DNA from: Flagellimonas marinaquae
GTDB taxonomy: Bacteria; Bacteroidota; Bacteroidia; Flavobacteriales; Flavobacteriaceae
Assembly: GCF_023716465.1 (NCBI RefSeq)
Contig: NZ_CP092415.1
Location: forward strand, 2,643,501 to 2,707,500
DNA length: 64,000 nt
Direction of reading: 5' to 3'
Below the pieces are notes generated by a model that made no database searches, was not told the DNA's origin, and worked only from the letters and a program-made list of their open reading frames with translations. The translations under genes and the position numbers were made by a program. Below, piece after piece: positions 24,874-35,473 of the stretch. How positions within the stretch are numbered: the stretch's first letter is position 1; every line of letters starts with the position of its first letter.

Positions 24874-26946
24874 TTAGTCCATTAAAATATTCAGCATCTC
24901 TGTGGCGGCATCGGCTATTTTGGTCCCTGGACCAAAAACGGCAACGGCACCATTTGTCAATAAATGGTCGTAATCTTGCTTTGGGATAACTCCCCCCACG
25001 ATTACCATAATATCCTCACGCCCATATTTTCTCAATTCCTTTACTACCTCTGGAACCAAGGTCTTGTGTCCTCCGGCCAAGGAAGAAATTCCTAAGATAT
25101 GCACATCGTTTTCTACGGCTTGTTTGGCTACTTCGGCCGGGGTTTGGAACAATGGTCCTATATCTACATCAAAACCAAGGTCGGCATATCCTGTGGCAAC
25201 GACTTTGGCTCCACGGTCGTGACCGTCTTGACCCATTTTTGCAACCATAATACGAGGTCTCCGGCCTTCTTGTTCAGCAAAGCTGTCTGCCAGTTTTCGA
25301 GCCTTCTCAAAGCTCGCGTCGTTTTTAATTTCTTTGGAATACACTCCGGTAAAAGATTGAATTTTAGCTCTGTATCGTCCAAATGCACTCTCCATGGCAT
25401 CGCTAATTTCGCCGAGGGTTGCACGTAATTTAGCTGCTTCTACTGCTAAAGCTAGCAAATTTCCACGGTCCGAATCGTTGTTCATGGCTTTTTTCGATGC
25501 AATTCGAATTGCATCGAGCGCTTTTTCTACAGCTTTTGAGTCCCTTTTGTGTCGAATTTCGTCAAGACGCGCCATTTGTTGTTTTCTCACCTTGGCATTG
25601 TCCACCTCCAAAATTTGAAGGTCGTCCTCATTTTCCAAGCGGTATTTGTTCACTCCTACAATAACATCTTGTCCACTGTCGATACGAGCTTGTTTTTTGG
25701 CTGCGGCCTCTTCAATACGCATTTTTGGGATACCTTTTTCAATGGCTTTTGTCATGCCGCCCAATTTTTCTACTTCTTGGATCAATTCCCATGCGTTTTC
25801 GGCAATTTCTTGGGTGAGTTGTTCCACTTTATGGCTCCCGGCCCAAGGGTCAACGGTTTTAGTGATGTGTGTTTCTTGCTGAAGATATATTTGTGTGTTT
25901 CGAGCAATCCGTGCAGAAAAATCGGTTGGCAGTGCTATGGCTTCGTCCAAGGCATTTGTGTGAAGACTTTGTGTGCCCCCAAATGCTGCCGCCATGGCTT
26001 CGATCGTAGTTCTTGCGACATTGTTGAATGGATCTTGCTCCGTTAAGCTCCAGCCACTGGTCTGACTGTGTGTTCGGAGCATGGATGATTTTGGGTTGGT
26101 CGGGTTGAACTGTTCGACCAATTTGGCCCAGAGCATCCTACCTGCCCTCATTTTGGCAATTTCGGAGAAATGATTCATTCCGATCCCCCAGAAAAATGAT
26201 AGGCGAGGAGCGAACTCATCAATTTTTAGTCCTGCCTTTATCCCGGTTCTAATATATTCTACTCCATCGGCCAAGGTGTAGGCCAATTCCATAGCAGCAG
26301 GAGCTCCTGCTTCGTGCATATGGTACCCGGAAATACTGATACTGTTGAATCGAGGCATATGTTTGCTGGTGAATTCAAAAATATCCGCCACAATCTGCAT
26401 GGATGGCGAGGGAGGGTAAATGTATGTATTCCGAACCATGAATTCTTTCAAAATATCATTTTGGATGGTCCCGGAAAGTTGCTCCATGGACACTCCTTGC
26501 TCCAACCCTGCTACAATGTAAAAGGCCATAATGGGAATTACGGCCCCGTTCATGGTCATGGAAACCGACATTTTATCCAAAGGTATCCCGTTGAACAGGA
26601 TTTTCATATCCTCGATAGAATCTATGGCAACTCCCGCTTTGCCCACATCGCCAACAACACGATCGTTGTCCGAATCATATCCACGGTGGGTGGGTAGGTC
26701 AAAAGCAACTGAAAGTCCTTTTTGTCCTGCCTCTAAATTCCTTCGGTAAAAGGCGTTGCTTTCCTCGGCTGTTGAAAACCCGGCATACTGGCGAATGGTC
26801 CATGGTCTGCGTACATACATTGTAGAGTAGGGGCCACGCAAGAAAGGGGCAATGCCCGCGGCAAAATTTTCGTGTCCGTTTTTTTGGGTCTCGACTGCAC
26901 TCGACCTGACAGATAGTTCCAGATGTTGAAGGTCTTTTCTACTCAT
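24874..26946 (-). CDS. mutB: Methylmalonyl-CoA mutase, large (catalytic) subunit
   Basis: The 690-residue protein has the mutase TIM barrel: [20 protein letters not shown] near residue 45, [25 protein letters not shown], and a C-terminal cobalamin-binding domain with [12 protein letters not shown] (His576 as lower axial ligand) and [15 protein letters not shown]. It interconverts (R)-methylmalonyl-CoA and succinyl-CoA with adenosylcobalamin. Its start overlaps the small-subunit gene by 8 bases. The propionyl-CoA carboxylase genes lie 2.5 kb away on the other strand. Confidence 0.96.
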   Translation of the reverse strand: MSRKDLQHLELSVRSSAVETQKNGHENFAAGIAPFLRGPYSTMYVRRPWTIRQYAGFSTAEESNAFYRRNLEAGQKGLSVAFDLPTHRGYDSDNDRVVGDVGKAGVAIDSIEDMKILFNGIPLDKMSVSMTMNGAVIPIMAFYIVAGLEQGVSMEQLSGTIQNDILKEFMVRNTYIYPPSPSMQIVADIFEFTSKHMPRFNSISISGYHMHEAGAPAAMELAYTLADGVEYIRTGIKAGLKIDEFAPRLSFFWGIGMNHFSEIAKMRAGRMLWAKLVEQFNPTNPKSSMLRTHSQTSGWSLTEQDPFNNVARTTIEAMAAAFGGTQSLHTNALDEAIALPTDFSARIARNTQIYLQQETHITKTVDPWAGSHKVEQLTQEIAENAWELIQEVEKLGGMTKAIEKGIPKMRIEEAAAKKQARIDSGQDVIVGVNKYRLENEDDLQILEVDNAKVRKQQMARLDEIRHKRDSKAVEKALDAIRIASKKAMNNDSDRGNLLALAVEAAKLRATLGEISDAMESAFGRYRAKIQSFTGVYSKEIKNDASFEKARKLADSFAEQEGRRPRIMVAKMGQDGHDRGAKVVATGYADLGFDVDIGPLFQTPAEVAKQAVENDVHILGISSLAGGHKTLVPEVVKELRKYGREDIMVIVGGVIPKQDYDHLLTNGAVAVFGPGTKIADAATEMLNILMD

Positions 26947-28324
26947 CGTTCAATCTTTTTTGTTCGGTGGCTTCGGCCAATCGTTTTTCAATAATGGGCT
27001 CGATAATGGTTTTGCGCGCTTTGGTTTTTACAAAGGGATAGAGTTCAAGGTCGTCTTTCATCCTATCTTGTGGGTTCTGGTATTTATTGGTGCCTAGGGA
27101 AACGATCTTTCCTGCATCAAATAGTTGCTGTTCTTTTTCGGCACTCTCCTTTATTTTTTGTTGGATGTTGCCCTTTTTTAAGTTTTCCAAAAAACCTCCG
27201 GATTTTTCAACCTGTTTAAAAAGTGAAAGGGCCCTTTCCGCCAATTGATGAGTTACCGATTCTATATAATAGGCACCGTCCGTGAATTGGGCTGCATCGG
27301 AGAAATACCCTTCTTCTTTTAAAAGTAGCAATTGGTTGCGGGCTATGCGTTCTCCAAATGCATTGTCCTTATGGTATATGGCATCGTATGCCGAATTGGA
27401 AATCGTGTCGGCGCCCCCCAAAACGGCGGACATGCTTTCGGATGTGGTCCGCAGCATGTTTACGTTGTAATCGTAGAGTGTTTTATTACGTTTGGAGGGT
27501 TGGGCCATAATATGGCACTCACCGGAAATTCCATATTCCGAAGCCAAGGAGTTCCAAAGCCACCGAAGTGCTTTTATTTTGGCTATTTCAAAAAAATAAT
27601 TACTGCCCACCGCAACTTTAAATGTAATGGGGAGATGTGCCTCGATTTTTTTGGAATTGACAAAATGGTCGAGGTATTCGTTGGCATGGGCCAAGCCGTA
27701 GGCCAATTGCTGGACCATATTTGCTCCAGCATTTTGATAAAGCGATAGATCTACTCCTATTAAGGAGATGTCCGAAGTGCCCAATGACACCAATTCGGTA
27801 AAAATATCGTGGTCTTTTTCCAAATTGTAGAACCAGTTGCCTTCTTTGGCCAAATTGCCGATAATGTCTATGTTCAGATAAGCCTTAGCCTTTTCTTTAG
27901 ATAGGAGAGAGACTAGCTTTTTTGTAGGTTCCAGGGCTAAAAACTCGAAATTGAAATAAAGTACCACTCCGGTCTTGTCGATGCCCGATAGCAATTTTTC
28001 AAAATCGATGGATTCCTCTGGTATGGTAAATACAAGGCTCTCCACACCTTTTTTCAAAATTTCCAGAGCTTTGGAATTGGCTTTGATAGGGTCTGCGACA
28101 TAAATGGCTTGCCCAATGTGCCATTTGTGGTCGCTGGGCATCGAATAGGAGTGAATGTCCTTTAGATCATCTTGGTTGTAAAATGGTTTTACATTGATGC
28201 CTTCCAAAGATTCCCAGACCAATGCTTCGTTGTAATCTGCGCCTTTAAGGTCTACCTGTATTTTTTGTTTCCATTCTTTGGTGGAGACTTCGGGAAATTC
28301 TTGAAATAAGTTAGTGTCGCTCAT
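26939..28324 (-). CDS. mutA: Methylmalonyl-CoA mutase, small subunit (short form)
   Basis: This 461-residue protein is homologous to the barrel domain of the large subunit (for example [20 protein letters not shown] and [19 protein letters not shown]) but stops before any cobalamin-binding domain; there is no DGHDRG equivalent. Small subunits from Propionibacterium and Porphyromonas are longer and keep a degenerate B12-like domain, so this is the shorter flavobacterial form. It likely stabilises the catalytic subunit. The gene overlaps mutB by 8 bases and the DivIC-like gene by 4. Confidence 0.9.
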   Translation of the reverse strand: MSDTNLFQEFPEVSTKEWKQKIQVDLKGADYNEALVWESLEGINVKPFYNQDDLKDIHSYSMPSDHKWHIGQAIYVADPIKANSKALEILKKGVESLVFTIPEESIDFEKLLSGIDKTGVVLYFNFEFLALEPTKKLVSLLSKEKAKAYLNIDIIGNLAKEGNWFYNLEKDHDIFTELVSLGTSDISLIGVDLSLYQNAGANMVQQLAYGLAHANEYLDHFVNSKKIEAHLPITFKVAVGSNYFFEIAKIKALRWLWNSLASEYGISGECHIMAQPSKRNKTLYDYNVNMLRTTSESMSAVLGGADTISNSAYDAIYHKDNAFGERIARNQLLLLKEEGYFSDAAQFTDGAYYIESVTHQLAERALSLFKQVEKSGGFLENLKKGNIQQKIKESAEKEQQLFDAGKIVSLGTNKYQNPQDRMKDDLELYPFVKTKARKTIIEPIIEKRLAEATEQKRLNDE

Positions 28325-28650
28325 TTTTGTTTAGTCTTTAAGCTGTCTTCATATTCGATAAGGAATATTTCTTCGTTGTCCTTTTTCATAAAATATTTTT
28401 CTCGGGCCAACTTCTCCAATTCTTTATCGTCGGACATTTTTTTTAAGATTTCCTTGTCCTTCTCAATTTCAGTTTCCAGAAATTCTTTTTCTTTTTCGAG
28501 CTTGTCTATTTCATTTTCCAGCTCCAAATGGATCAACAAGGAATTGGTATCAAAAAAGGCCATCCAGATCACGAATATGGTCAATACCAAAATATAGGTA
28601 TTGGTCATAATTTTGAACCACTTCTTTTTTTTCAATTCCTTTAACCCCAT
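28321..28650 (-). CDS. FtsB/DivIC-family septum formation initiator
   Basis: The 109-residue protein has one transmembrane helix (about residues 13-32), then a coiled coil (LELENEIDKLEKEKEFLETEIEKD), and the short conserved tail ELEKLAREKYFMKKDNEEIF. That tail pattern is typical of FtsB/DivIC division proteins, which form a complex with FtsL and FtsQ/DivIB. It overlaps mutA by 4 bases and follows udk by 2 bases. The exact FtsB versus DivIC name cannot be settled from sequence alone. Confidence 0.85.
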   Translation of the reverse strand: MGLKELKKKKWFKIMTNTYILVLTIFVIWMAFFDTNSLLIHLELENEIDKLEKEKEFLETEIEKDKEILKKMSDDKELEKLAREKYFMKKDNEEIFLIEYEDSLKTKQK

Positions 28651-28652
28651 AC

Positions 28653-29261
28653 CTATACAAGTTTATTGTTGATTATGGTTCTAACAATATCCACGGCTAC
28701 GGTATTATAGTGGTTGTTCGGGATAATTATGTCCGCAAACTCCTTGGATGGTTCAATAAATTGAAGGTGCATGGGTTTAACAGCGGTTTGGTACCTTGTT
28801 AGAACCTTGTCCAAATCATGTCCCCGTTCGCGGGTGTCCCTTTGTAACCGTCTGATCAAACGTTCATCCGAATCGGCATGCACATAGATTTTAATGTCGA
28901 ACATTTCCCTTAATTTGGGGTTGCTCAGAACTAAAATACCTTCCACGATCATTACTTTGCGGGGGTGTGTGGTAATGGTTTCCTTCATCCGGGTTTCTTC
29001 CACGAACGAATAAATGGGGGTTTCTATGGACTTTCCCTGTCTTAATAGTTCTATGTGCTCGATCAGCAGATCAAAATCTATGGAGTTGGGGTGGTCAAAA
29101 TTTACCTTCGCTCTTTCTTCTTTGCTTAAATGGGAAAGATCGTTATAATAGGAATCTTGGGATATTATACCCACTTCATCTTGGGGCAATTGCTCCACGA
29201 TCTGGTTTACAACCGTTGTTTTTCCGCACCCTGTGCCCCCTGCTATCCCTAAGATCAACAT
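28653..29261 (-). CDS. udk: Uridine kinase
   Basis: The 202-residue kinase has a P-loop (GIAGGTGCGKTTVV) at its N-terminus, SQDSYYNDLSHL, NFDHPNSIDFDLL, the lid-type RLIRRLQRDTRERG, and a C-terminal IIPNNHYNTVAVDIV. These match uridine/cytidine kinases of pyrimidine salvage. It heads the run udk-divIC-mutA-mutB on the minus strand, divergent from the carboxylase operon across a 180-bp gap. Confidence 0.94.
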   Translation of the reverse strand: MLILGIAGGTGCGKTTVVNQIVEQLPQDEVGIISQDSYYNDLSHLSKEERAKVNFDHPNSIDFDLLIEHIELLRQGKSIETPIYSFVEETRMKETITTHPRKVMIVEGILVLSNPKLREMFDIKIYVHADSDERLIRRLQRDTRERGHDLDKVLTRYQTAVKPMHLQFIEPSKEFADIIIPNNHYNTVAVDIVRTIINNKLV

Positions 29262-29441
29262 AGTTTAAAATTTGTCGTCAAAAATAAACAAATGATTTTG
29301 TTCCCAACTATCCCAGTATACTGCATAATTAATGATTACAATAAAAACAATTAATGATGATTGTCATAATTTATCCTGCTTATTAGGTATAGCTTTACAT
29401 GGTTTTTTATTCATTAACCTTTATATTTATCAAGCTAACCA

Positions 29442-29942
29442 ATGGAAACCTTTTTTATGGACAATATATACTCTGTTAAAGTAGGGGATGGCTTCGACTT
29501 TAAACTCTCCACCGACACTATATCTTCGTTAGATCTGATCAAAACCGGTAACGGCACCTTTCATTTATTAAAGGAGGGTAGGTCGTACCATGTAAAGATC
29601 TTGGAGACCGATTTTAACAATGGCGTTTATACCATTAGTGTCGATGGAAGCGAACATCGGGCCACCATACAAACTCCTCTGGACGAACTTATAGAAAAAA
29701 TGGGCTTTGCCACCAATGGCGGTAAAAACATAGACTCCATTGCTGCCCCCATGCCGGGACTGATTTTGGATATTTTGGTAAAGGAAGGCCAAGAAGTATC
29801 CGAAGAGGACCAATTGGTAATTTTGGAAGCCATGAAAATGGAAAATATAATTACCTCACCACGTAATGGTGTGATAAAAAAAATTGGCGTGTCGCAAGGT
29901 GATGCCGTTGAAAAGAAACAATTGTTGATAGAATTTCAATAA
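29442..29942 (+). CDS. Biotin carboxyl carrier protein of propionyl-CoA carboxylase
   Basis: The 166-residue protein (an ATG at 29457 is an alternative start, giving MDNIYSVKV) carries a C-terminal biotinyl domain with ILEAMKMEN; the biotinylated lysine is Lys132. The N-terminal part forms a small beta domain that probably contacts the carboxylase subunits. A proline-free MPGLILDILVKEGQEV block precedes the biotin loop. It is 6 bp upstream of the biotin carboxylase gene and belongs to a three-gene acyl-CoA carboxylase operon. The AT-rich 180-bp upstream gap holds a near-repeat of AATTAATGATTA / AATTAATGATGA of unknown meaning. Confidence 0.9.
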   Translation: METFFMDNIYSVKVGDGFDFKLSTDTISSLDLIKTGNGTFHLLKEGRSYHVKILETDFNNGVYTISVDGSEHRATIQTPLDELIEKMGFATNGGKNIDSIAAPMPGLILDILVKEGQEVSEEDQLVILEAMKMENIITSPRNGVIKKIGVSQGDAVEKKQLLIEFQ

Positions 29943-29948
29943 AACATC

Positions 29949-31391
29949 ATGAGAAAAATATTAGTGGCCAACCGTGGCGAAATTGCAGTTCGTGTAATGA
30001 GGACCGCAAAAAAAATGGGCATAAAGACCGTAGCTGTTTTCTCGGAAGTAGATCGCAATGCACCGCATGTCCAATTTGCGGATGAGGCGGTTTGTATTGG
30101 TGAGGGACCATCCAACCAATCTTATTTACGAGGTGACAAAATAATTGAGGTGGCCAGGAGCCTGAATGTGGATGGTATTCATCCGGGATACGGGTTTTTA
30201 AGCGAGAATGCCGATTTTGCCGAGGCTGTGGAAAAAAGCGGCATCACGTTTATTGGGCCAAAATCCAAGGCCATTCGAATAATGGGAAGCAAATTGGCCG
30301 CCAAGGAAGCGGTAAAGGCTTACGATATTCCTATGGTCCCCGGTATAGACGAAGCAATTTCCGATGTGGCAAAGGCCCACGACATAGCCAATGAAGTAGG
30401 TTACCCTGTGTTGATCAAGGCCTCTGCTGGTGGTGGAGGAAAGGGAATGCGGATCGTTGAAAAAGAAGAAGATCTCGAATCCGGAATGCAACGTGCCATT
30501 AGTGAGGCTACTTCGGCCTTTGGAGATGGTTCCGTTTTTGTGGAAAAGTATGTTACATCTCCCAGGCATATCGAGGTTCAGGTTATGGCCGATACCCACG
30601 GAAACGTACTTCATTTTTTTGAAAGGGAATGTAGCGTGCAACGTCGCCACCAAAAAGTGGTAGAAGAGGCACCATCGGCCATCCTAACTCCTGAACTGCG
30701 CAAAGAAATGGGGATTGCTGCTTGTAAAGTGGCAAAATCATGCGATTATATTGGGGCTGGCACAGTGGAGTTTTTAATGGATGCCGACCACAATTTTTAC
30801 TTTCTGGAAATGAATACCCGTTTGCAAGTGGAGCACCCGGTCACCGAAATAATATCCGGAGTGGATTTGGTTGAGCTACAAATAAAAGTGGCCCGGGGAG
30901 AAGAACTACCTATGAAACAGGAAGACTTGAAAATTCAAGGACATGCAGTGGAATTACGGGTATATGCGGAAGATCCCTTAAACGATTTTCTCCCTAGTGT
31001 AGGAAACTTGGAGACCTATCAATTGCCCGTTGGCGATGGCATTCGGGTGGACAATGGATTTAGGGAGGGCATGGACATACCTATTTACTATGACCCTATG
31101 TTATCCAAGCTCATTACTTATGGTAAAACAAGGGAAGAGGCCATTGAACTTATGCTCGAAGCAATTCAGAATTATAAAGTTAAAGGAGTGCAGACGACAT
31201 TGCCCTTTGGAAGTTTTGTTTTTGCCCACGAAGCATTCCGATCAGGGAATTTTGATACCCATTTTGTAAAGAATTATTATTCTCCAGAGAAAATAAAGGA
31301 TCAAATGGGCAACGAGGCCGAGATTGCCGCAATGGTTGCACTGCATCAATATCTGGAAGATAAAAAAATAGTACGATTACCTTCAAACTGA
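29949..31391 (+). CDS. Biotin carboxylase subunit of propionyl/acyl-CoA carboxylase
   Basis: The 480-residue protein is an ATP-grasp biotin carboxylase: [20 protein letters not shown] at the start, [14 protein letters not shown], the glycine-rich ATP loop [29 protein letters not shown], and [16 protein letters not shown] with catalytic residues. It charges the biotin of the preceding carrier protein with CO2. The neighbouring methylmalonyl-CoA mutase supports propionyl-CoA as the acyl substrate; acetyl-CoA activity cannot be excluded. Confidence 0.93.
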   Translation: MRKILVANRGEIAVRVMRTAKKMGIKTVAVFSEVDRNAPHVQFADEAVCIGEGPSNQSYLRGDKIIEVARSLNVDGIHPGYGFLSENADFAEAVEKSGITFIGPKSKAIRIMGSKLAAKEAVKAYDIPMVPGIDEAISDVAKAHDIANEVGYPVLIKASAGGGGKGMRIVEKEEDLESGMQRAISEATSAFGDGSVFVEKYVTSPRHIEVQVMADTHGNVLHFFERECSVQRRHQKVVEEAPSAILTPELRKEMGIAACKVAKSCDYIGAGTVEFLMDADHNFYFLEMNTRLQVEHPVTEIISGVDLVELQIKVARGEELPMKQEDLKIQGHAVELRVYAEDPLNDFLPSVGNLETYQLPVGDGIRVDNGFREGMDIPIYYDPMLSKLITYGKTREEAIELMLEAIQNYKVKGVQTTLPFGSFVFAHEAFRSGNFDTHFVKNYYSPEKIKDQMGNEAEIAAMVALHQYLEDKKIVRLPSN

Positions 31392-31396
31392 ATCCT

Positions 31397-32938
31397 ATGG
31401 ATCCCAAAATAAAAGCATTACAAGAAAAAATTGCCGAAGCCCATTTAGGGGGTGGCGAAAAACGGATTGAAAAACAACATCAAAAGAAAAAGCTTACCGC
31501 CCGAGAACGAATCCTTTATTTTTTAGACGAAGGTTCCTTTGAAGAAATGGGAATTTTGGTGACCCACCGTACCACCGATTTTGGTATGGACAAGGAAATG
31601 TATTACGGGGACGGCGTTGTAACCGGGTATGGAACGGTAAACGGAAGATTGGTTTATGTGTATGCACAGGACTTTACTGTTTTTGGTGGCGCATTGTCGG
31701 AAACACACGCCGAAAAAATATGTAAGATCATGGACCTGGCCATGAAGGTAGGCGCTCCAATTATTGGTTTAAATGATTCGGGAGGTGCTAGAATACAAGA
31801 GGGAGTTCGGTCCTTGGGAGGTTATGCCGATATTTTTTACCGAAATGTGCAGGCATCCGGCGTAATTCCTCAAATTTCCGCTATCATGGGGCCTTGTGCA
31901 GGCGGTGCAGTGTATTCTCCCGCCATGACGGATTTTATTATAATGGTAGAGGAAACCAGTTATATGTTCGTAACGGGACCCAATGTGGTAAAAACAGTAA
32001 CAAACGAAACCGTTACATCCGAGGAATTGGGCGGGGCAAGTACCCACGCGGTAAAATCGGGAGTGGCCCACAAAACCTCTACCAACGATGCAGCTTGTTT
32101 GGACGATATCCGAAAATTATTGGATTATCTTCCTCAAAACAATAAAGAAACCACGCCATTATTGCCCTATGAACTTGGGGATGAAACCAGAGAGGAGCTG
32201 ATGGAGATCGTACCCGATAATCCCAACAAACCTTACGATATGCACGATGTGATCAATGGGATCATCGACGCAGACTCGTTTTATGAGATCCATAAGGATT
32301 ATGCGGAAAACATAATTACCGGTTTTGCCCGGTTGGGTGGAAGAAGTATAGGTGTAATTGCCAATCAACCCATGTTCTTGGCCGGGGTACTTGGTGTAAA
32401 GAGTTCCAGGAAAGCGGCACGATTTACGAGATTCTGTGATTCCTTTAATATTCCTTTATTGGTGCTGGTGGACGTTCCCGGATTTTTGCCAGGAACTGAT
32501 CAGGAATGGAGCGGAATTATAATGCATGGCGCTAAATTACTATATGCCTTAAGTGAAGCAACCGTGCCAAGAGTCACCGTAATTACACGCAAAGCCTATG
32601 GCGGTGCTTATGATGTAATGAACTCCAAACACATTGGTGCGGACTTTAACTATGCTTGGCCTTCTGCCGAAATTGCCGTAATGGGTGCGAAAGGTGCTAG
32701 TGAGATCATCTTTAGGCGTGAAATTGCAGCAGCCGAAGATCCAGAAACCAAACTGAAGGAAAAGGAAACCGAATATGCCGACAAGTTCGCCAATCCGTAC
32801 AGGGCGGCCAAACGCGGTTTTATTGATGAGGTAATCTTACCAAAGGATACCCGAAGTAAATTGTTGAAAACGTTTGCCATGTTGGAAAAAAAAGAAGTGC
32901 AGACCCCTTGGAAGAAGCACGGCAACATTCCGTTGTAG
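31397..32938 (+). CDS. Acyl-CoA (propionyl-CoA) carboxylase carboxyltransferase subunit
   Basis: The 513-residue protein has the two crotonase-fold halves of PccB-type carboxyltransferases: [20 protein letters not shown], the oxyanion-hole region [40 protein letters not shown], then [21 protein letters not shown] and [17 protein letters not shown] in the second half. It transfers CO2 from carboxybiotin to the acyl-CoA. It closes the carrier-carboxylase-transferase operon, with 5 bp to the preceding gene. A 235-bp gap follows. Confidence 0.94.
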   Translation: MDPKIKALQEKIAEAHLGGGEKRIEKQHQKKKLTARERILYFLDEGSFEEMGILVTHRTTDFGMDKEMYYGDGVVTGYGTVNGRLVYVYAQDFTVFGGALSETHAEKICKIMDLAMKVGAPIIGLNDSGGARIQEGVRSLGGYADIFYRNVQASGVIPQISAIMGPCAGGAVYSPAMTDFIIMVEETSYMFVTGPNVVKTVTNETVTSEELGGASTHAVKSGVAHKTSTNDAACLDDIRKLLDYLPQNNKETTPLLPYELGDETREELMEIVPDNPNKPYDMHDVINGIIDADSFYEIHKDYAENIITGFARLGGRSIGVIANQPMFLAGVLGVKSSRKAARFTRFCDSFNIPLLVLVDVPGFLPGTDQEWSGIIMHGAKLLYALSEATVPRVTVITRKAYGGAYDVMNSKHIGADFNYAWPSAEIAVMGAKGASEIIFRREIAAAEDPETKLKEKETEYADKFANPYRAAKRGFIDEVILPKDTRSKLLKTFAMLEKKEVQTPWKKHGNIPL

Positions 32939-33161
32939 GTTAGTCCGGATTTAAGAGGTTTCAACTTTAAGGTTGGAAAATAATAATATTGAAGTAGTTA
33001 TAAAGTGAATTGTTGGGTAAATTGATTTTTTACATCGAATCCTGAGCGAAACCGAGAGAAAATTCCAAGGATTGATTTTACTTATTTTTAACTACAACGT
33101 TATAAGTGTTTCCATAACATTAAACCTTTCTTAAAAGCTTTAGCGATCCATTGGGTATCAC

Positions 33162-33169
33162 TAATTTTG
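33162..33169 (+). promoter_or_regulatory. -7 box (TAATTTTG) abutting the MFS start codon
   Basis: This is a perfect TAnnTTTG match whose last base lies 4 bases before the ATG at 33174. Transcription from it would start at or just after the ATG, so either the mRNA is leaderless or the match is fortuitous. The rest of the 32939-33173 gap shows no gene. Confidence 0.3.
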
Positions 33170-33173
33170 CCGG

Positions 33174-34388
33174 ATGCAAAAACAAAATCAAAAACCCAAT
33201 TTTGAGTTTGTGGCCATGATGGCTGCTTTAATGTCCATCGTGGCCTTGGCCATAGATGCCATTTTGCCTGCCATTTCCAATATCGGAGAAGCTATTAATA
33301 GTACCGACCCAACGGATAACCAGTTATTGGTCACCATGATTTTCTTGGGTCTTGGTCTGGGACAATTATTTTTTGGCCCCATATCCGATAGTTTTGGGAG
33401 AAAACCGGTGGTTTATGTCGGTTTCGTAATATTTTTAGTGGCAAGTATTATTTGTTTATATGCGCCCTCGTTGGAAATTATGGTGGTCGGAAGAATTTTA
33501 CAGGGTATTGGACTTTCCGCTCCAAGAACCATTTCCATCTCTATAATTCGGGATACCTACGAAGGAGACTACATGGCAAAAATTATGTCTTTTGTGGTTG
33601 CTTTCTTTATTCTGGTACCGGTCGTGGCTCCTGCCATTGGTAAGCTTATCTTGGATGCTGCCGGGTGGAAGGCCATCTTCTACGTTCAATTGGTATTTGT
33701 ACTTATTGTTGCTATTTGGTTTTGGAAACGTCAAAAGGAAACTTTACATCCACAATATAAAATACCGTTCACTAAGCATGTGTTTATCGATGGTGTTCGC
33801 GAATTTATCAAACATAGGGAAACGGTTGCCTTTACATTGACATCGGGACTGGTGACCGGAGCATTTTTGGTGTATTTAAGTTCTGCCCAGCATATTTTTG
33901 AAGATCAATACGCACTCAAGGAAATGTTTCCATACATTTTTGCAGGATTGGCCATTTCCATAGGTCTTTCAACTTTTTTAAACGGAACTCTGGTTATGCG
34001 TTTTGGAATGCGGAAACTTTCGCTTATGGCCACTATAGCCTTTTGTGTTATTGCCATTTTGTATTCCATTTTGTTTTTGAACTCACCAAATCCCAGCATT
34101 TATATTTTGGTAGGGTTTCTTTCCATCCAGTTTTTCTGTCTTGGGTTTATGTGGGGAAATTTCCGATCCATTGCCATGGAGCCTATCGGTCATATTGCTG
34201 GTATCGGTGCTGCTATTAACGGATTTGTATCCACTCTACTGTCCATACCTATAGCCACTTTTATCGGTGAATTCGTAAAAGACACGGTTTGGCCTTTATT
34301 TGCCGGTCTGGCCATTTGCGGATTGTGCGCATTGACCATTTTTCTTTGGGTGAACAAACCTAAAAGAAAAAGGGTAGCTACGACTTAA
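33174..34388 (+). CDS. Bcr/CflA-type multidrug efflux MFS transporter
   Basis: The 404-residue protein has 12 predicted transmembrane helices. It shows the DHA1 Bcr/CflA pattern: an early AIDAILPAI in helix 1, the helix 2-3 loop GQLFFGPISDSFGRKPVVYVG (motif A), and an R-x-L-Q-G-I-G motif (RILQGIGLSAPRTIS). It should be a proton-driven drug or metabolite exporter in the inner membrane. The 3' end overlaps the convergent anmK gene by 4 bases. It is not obviously linked to its neighbours. Confidence 0.87.
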   Translation: MQKQNQKPNFEFVAMMAALMSIVALAIDAILPAISNIGEAINSTDPTDNQLLVTMIFLGLGLGQLFFGPISDSFGRKPVVYVGFVIFLVASIICLYAPSLEIMVVGRILQGIGLSAPRTISISIIRDTYEGDYMAKIMSFVVAFFILVPVVAPAIGKLILDAAGWKAIFYVQLVFVLIVAIWFWKRQKETLHPQYKIPFTKHVFIDGVREFIKHRETVAFTLTSGLVTGAFLVYLSSAQHIFEDQYALKEMFPYIFAGLAISIGLSTFLNGTLVMRFGMRKLSLMATIAFCVIAILYSILFLNSPNPSIYILVGFLSIQFFCLGFMWGNFRSIAMEPIGHIAGIGAAINGFVSTLLSIPIATFIGEFVKDTVWPLFAGLAICGLCALTIFLWVNKPKRKRVATT

Positions 34389-35473
34389 ACCTTTGCGGGC
34401 ATGAATATTTCACCACTGCAAGAATCCTCCGTTGCACCGGTAACTGACTTTAACACGTTTGTTTTACCTTCTAGCCGTAAAACGCCCATTAAAGCAAAAA
34501 CCAAGGCTTCCTTATAAGCGATCAAAGTTTTGCTAGGTACAACAACTTGGATTTCCCTGCCCAACTTTTCTTGAAGCGTTTCGATAAAGAAAGAGTTAAG
34601 TGCACCCCCTCCCGTAGCAAATAATTTGGTGTCAGTTTCGCTACTGTTCTTGTGCAGATGTACTGCATTTGCGATTTGTTCGCAATTATGGTGGATAAAT
34701 GTGTGCAACAGGTCTTTATTGGAAGCTTTTGAGCTTTCTATTATTGGTAGAATCTCGGAGGAAAACCATTCAAAGCCCGTGGATTTGGGATTGGGCAGTT
34801 GGTAGTACTCCAAGTTGTTCAGTTTGTCCAGCATGGTCCGGTCCAGTTTTCCAGAACGTGCCAATTTTCCATCTTCGTCATAGGCCATACCCATTTTATG
34901 GGTAATAAAGTTCAAGGGCATATTGGCCAAACCAATATCATAGGCTATACGTTTACCGTCCTTTTTAAAAGAAATATTGCTGATGCCGCCCAAATTCAGA
35001 CAAAAGTCATACTCATGGAACAAAAGCTCATCACCAATGGGTACCAAGGGAGCTCCTTGTCCCTTTAGGGACACATCTTTAGTTCTAAAGTCGCACACTA
35101 CCTTTTTTCCGGAAGTGTTGGCCAATAGTTGACCATCGCCAAGTTGAAACGTAATCCCTTCTTCCGGTCTGTGATGGGAAGTATGTCCATGACTTGCAAT
35201 AAAATCCACATCTCCTTTCAAGTTTTCTATAAACTCCTTGGTCTTTTGCCCTAAAAAAATTCCATAATCTTTGTGCAATTGATCGTGGTCTTCTTCGGAA
35301 AGGTGGATGGCGTTTTTAAGATGTTCCCGCATTTTGTCGGAATAATCTATTTCTGCGGTTTCTTTAATGGAAAAATTCCATTTTCCGGCCTCTTCCCAAA
35401 TATGACAATAGGCAATATCGAGACCGTCCAAAGAAGTACCGGACATTAGTCCCAAGACTTTATACGTGTTCAT
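34385..35473 (-). CDS. anmK: Anhydro-N-acetylmuramic acid kinase
   Basis: The 362-residue protein starts LGLMSGTSLDGLDIAYC, the hallmark of AnmK, and has SHGHTSHHRPEEGITFQLG, NLGGISNISF and an ATGGGALN block of the ASKHA fold. AnmK opens the 1,6-anhydro bond of anhMurNAc and phosphorylates it to MurNAc-6-phosphate, the substrate of MurQ (encoded at 48269). It ends the peptidoglycan-salvage operon, overlapping the methyltransferase gene by 4 bases. AnmK and MurQ on opposite arms of the same locus strongly support a common pathway. Confidence 0.95.
   Translation of the reverse strand: MNTYKVLGLMSGTSLDGLDIAYCHIWEEAGKWNFSIKETAEIDYSDKMREHLKNAIHLSEEDHDQLHKDYGIFLGQKTKEFIENLKGDVDFIASHGHTSHHRPEEGITFQLGDGQLLANTSGKKVVCDFRTKDVSLKGQGAPLVPIGDELLFHEYDFCLNLGGISNISFKKDGKRIAYDIGLANMPLNFITHKMGMAYDEDGKLARSGKLDRTMLDKLNNLEYYQLPNPKSTGFEWFSSEILPIIESSKASNKDLLHTFIHHNCEQIANAVHLHKNSSETDTKLFATGGGALNSFFIETLQEKLGREIQVVVPSKTLIAYKEALVFALMGVLRLEGKTNVLKSVTGATEDSCSGEIFMPAKV

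Noticed and set aside
29262..29441. Near-repeat AATTAATGATTA / AATTAATGATGA as an operator for the carboxylase operon
   Set aside because: The match is imperfect, AT-rich and unsupported by dyad symmetry or promoter position.
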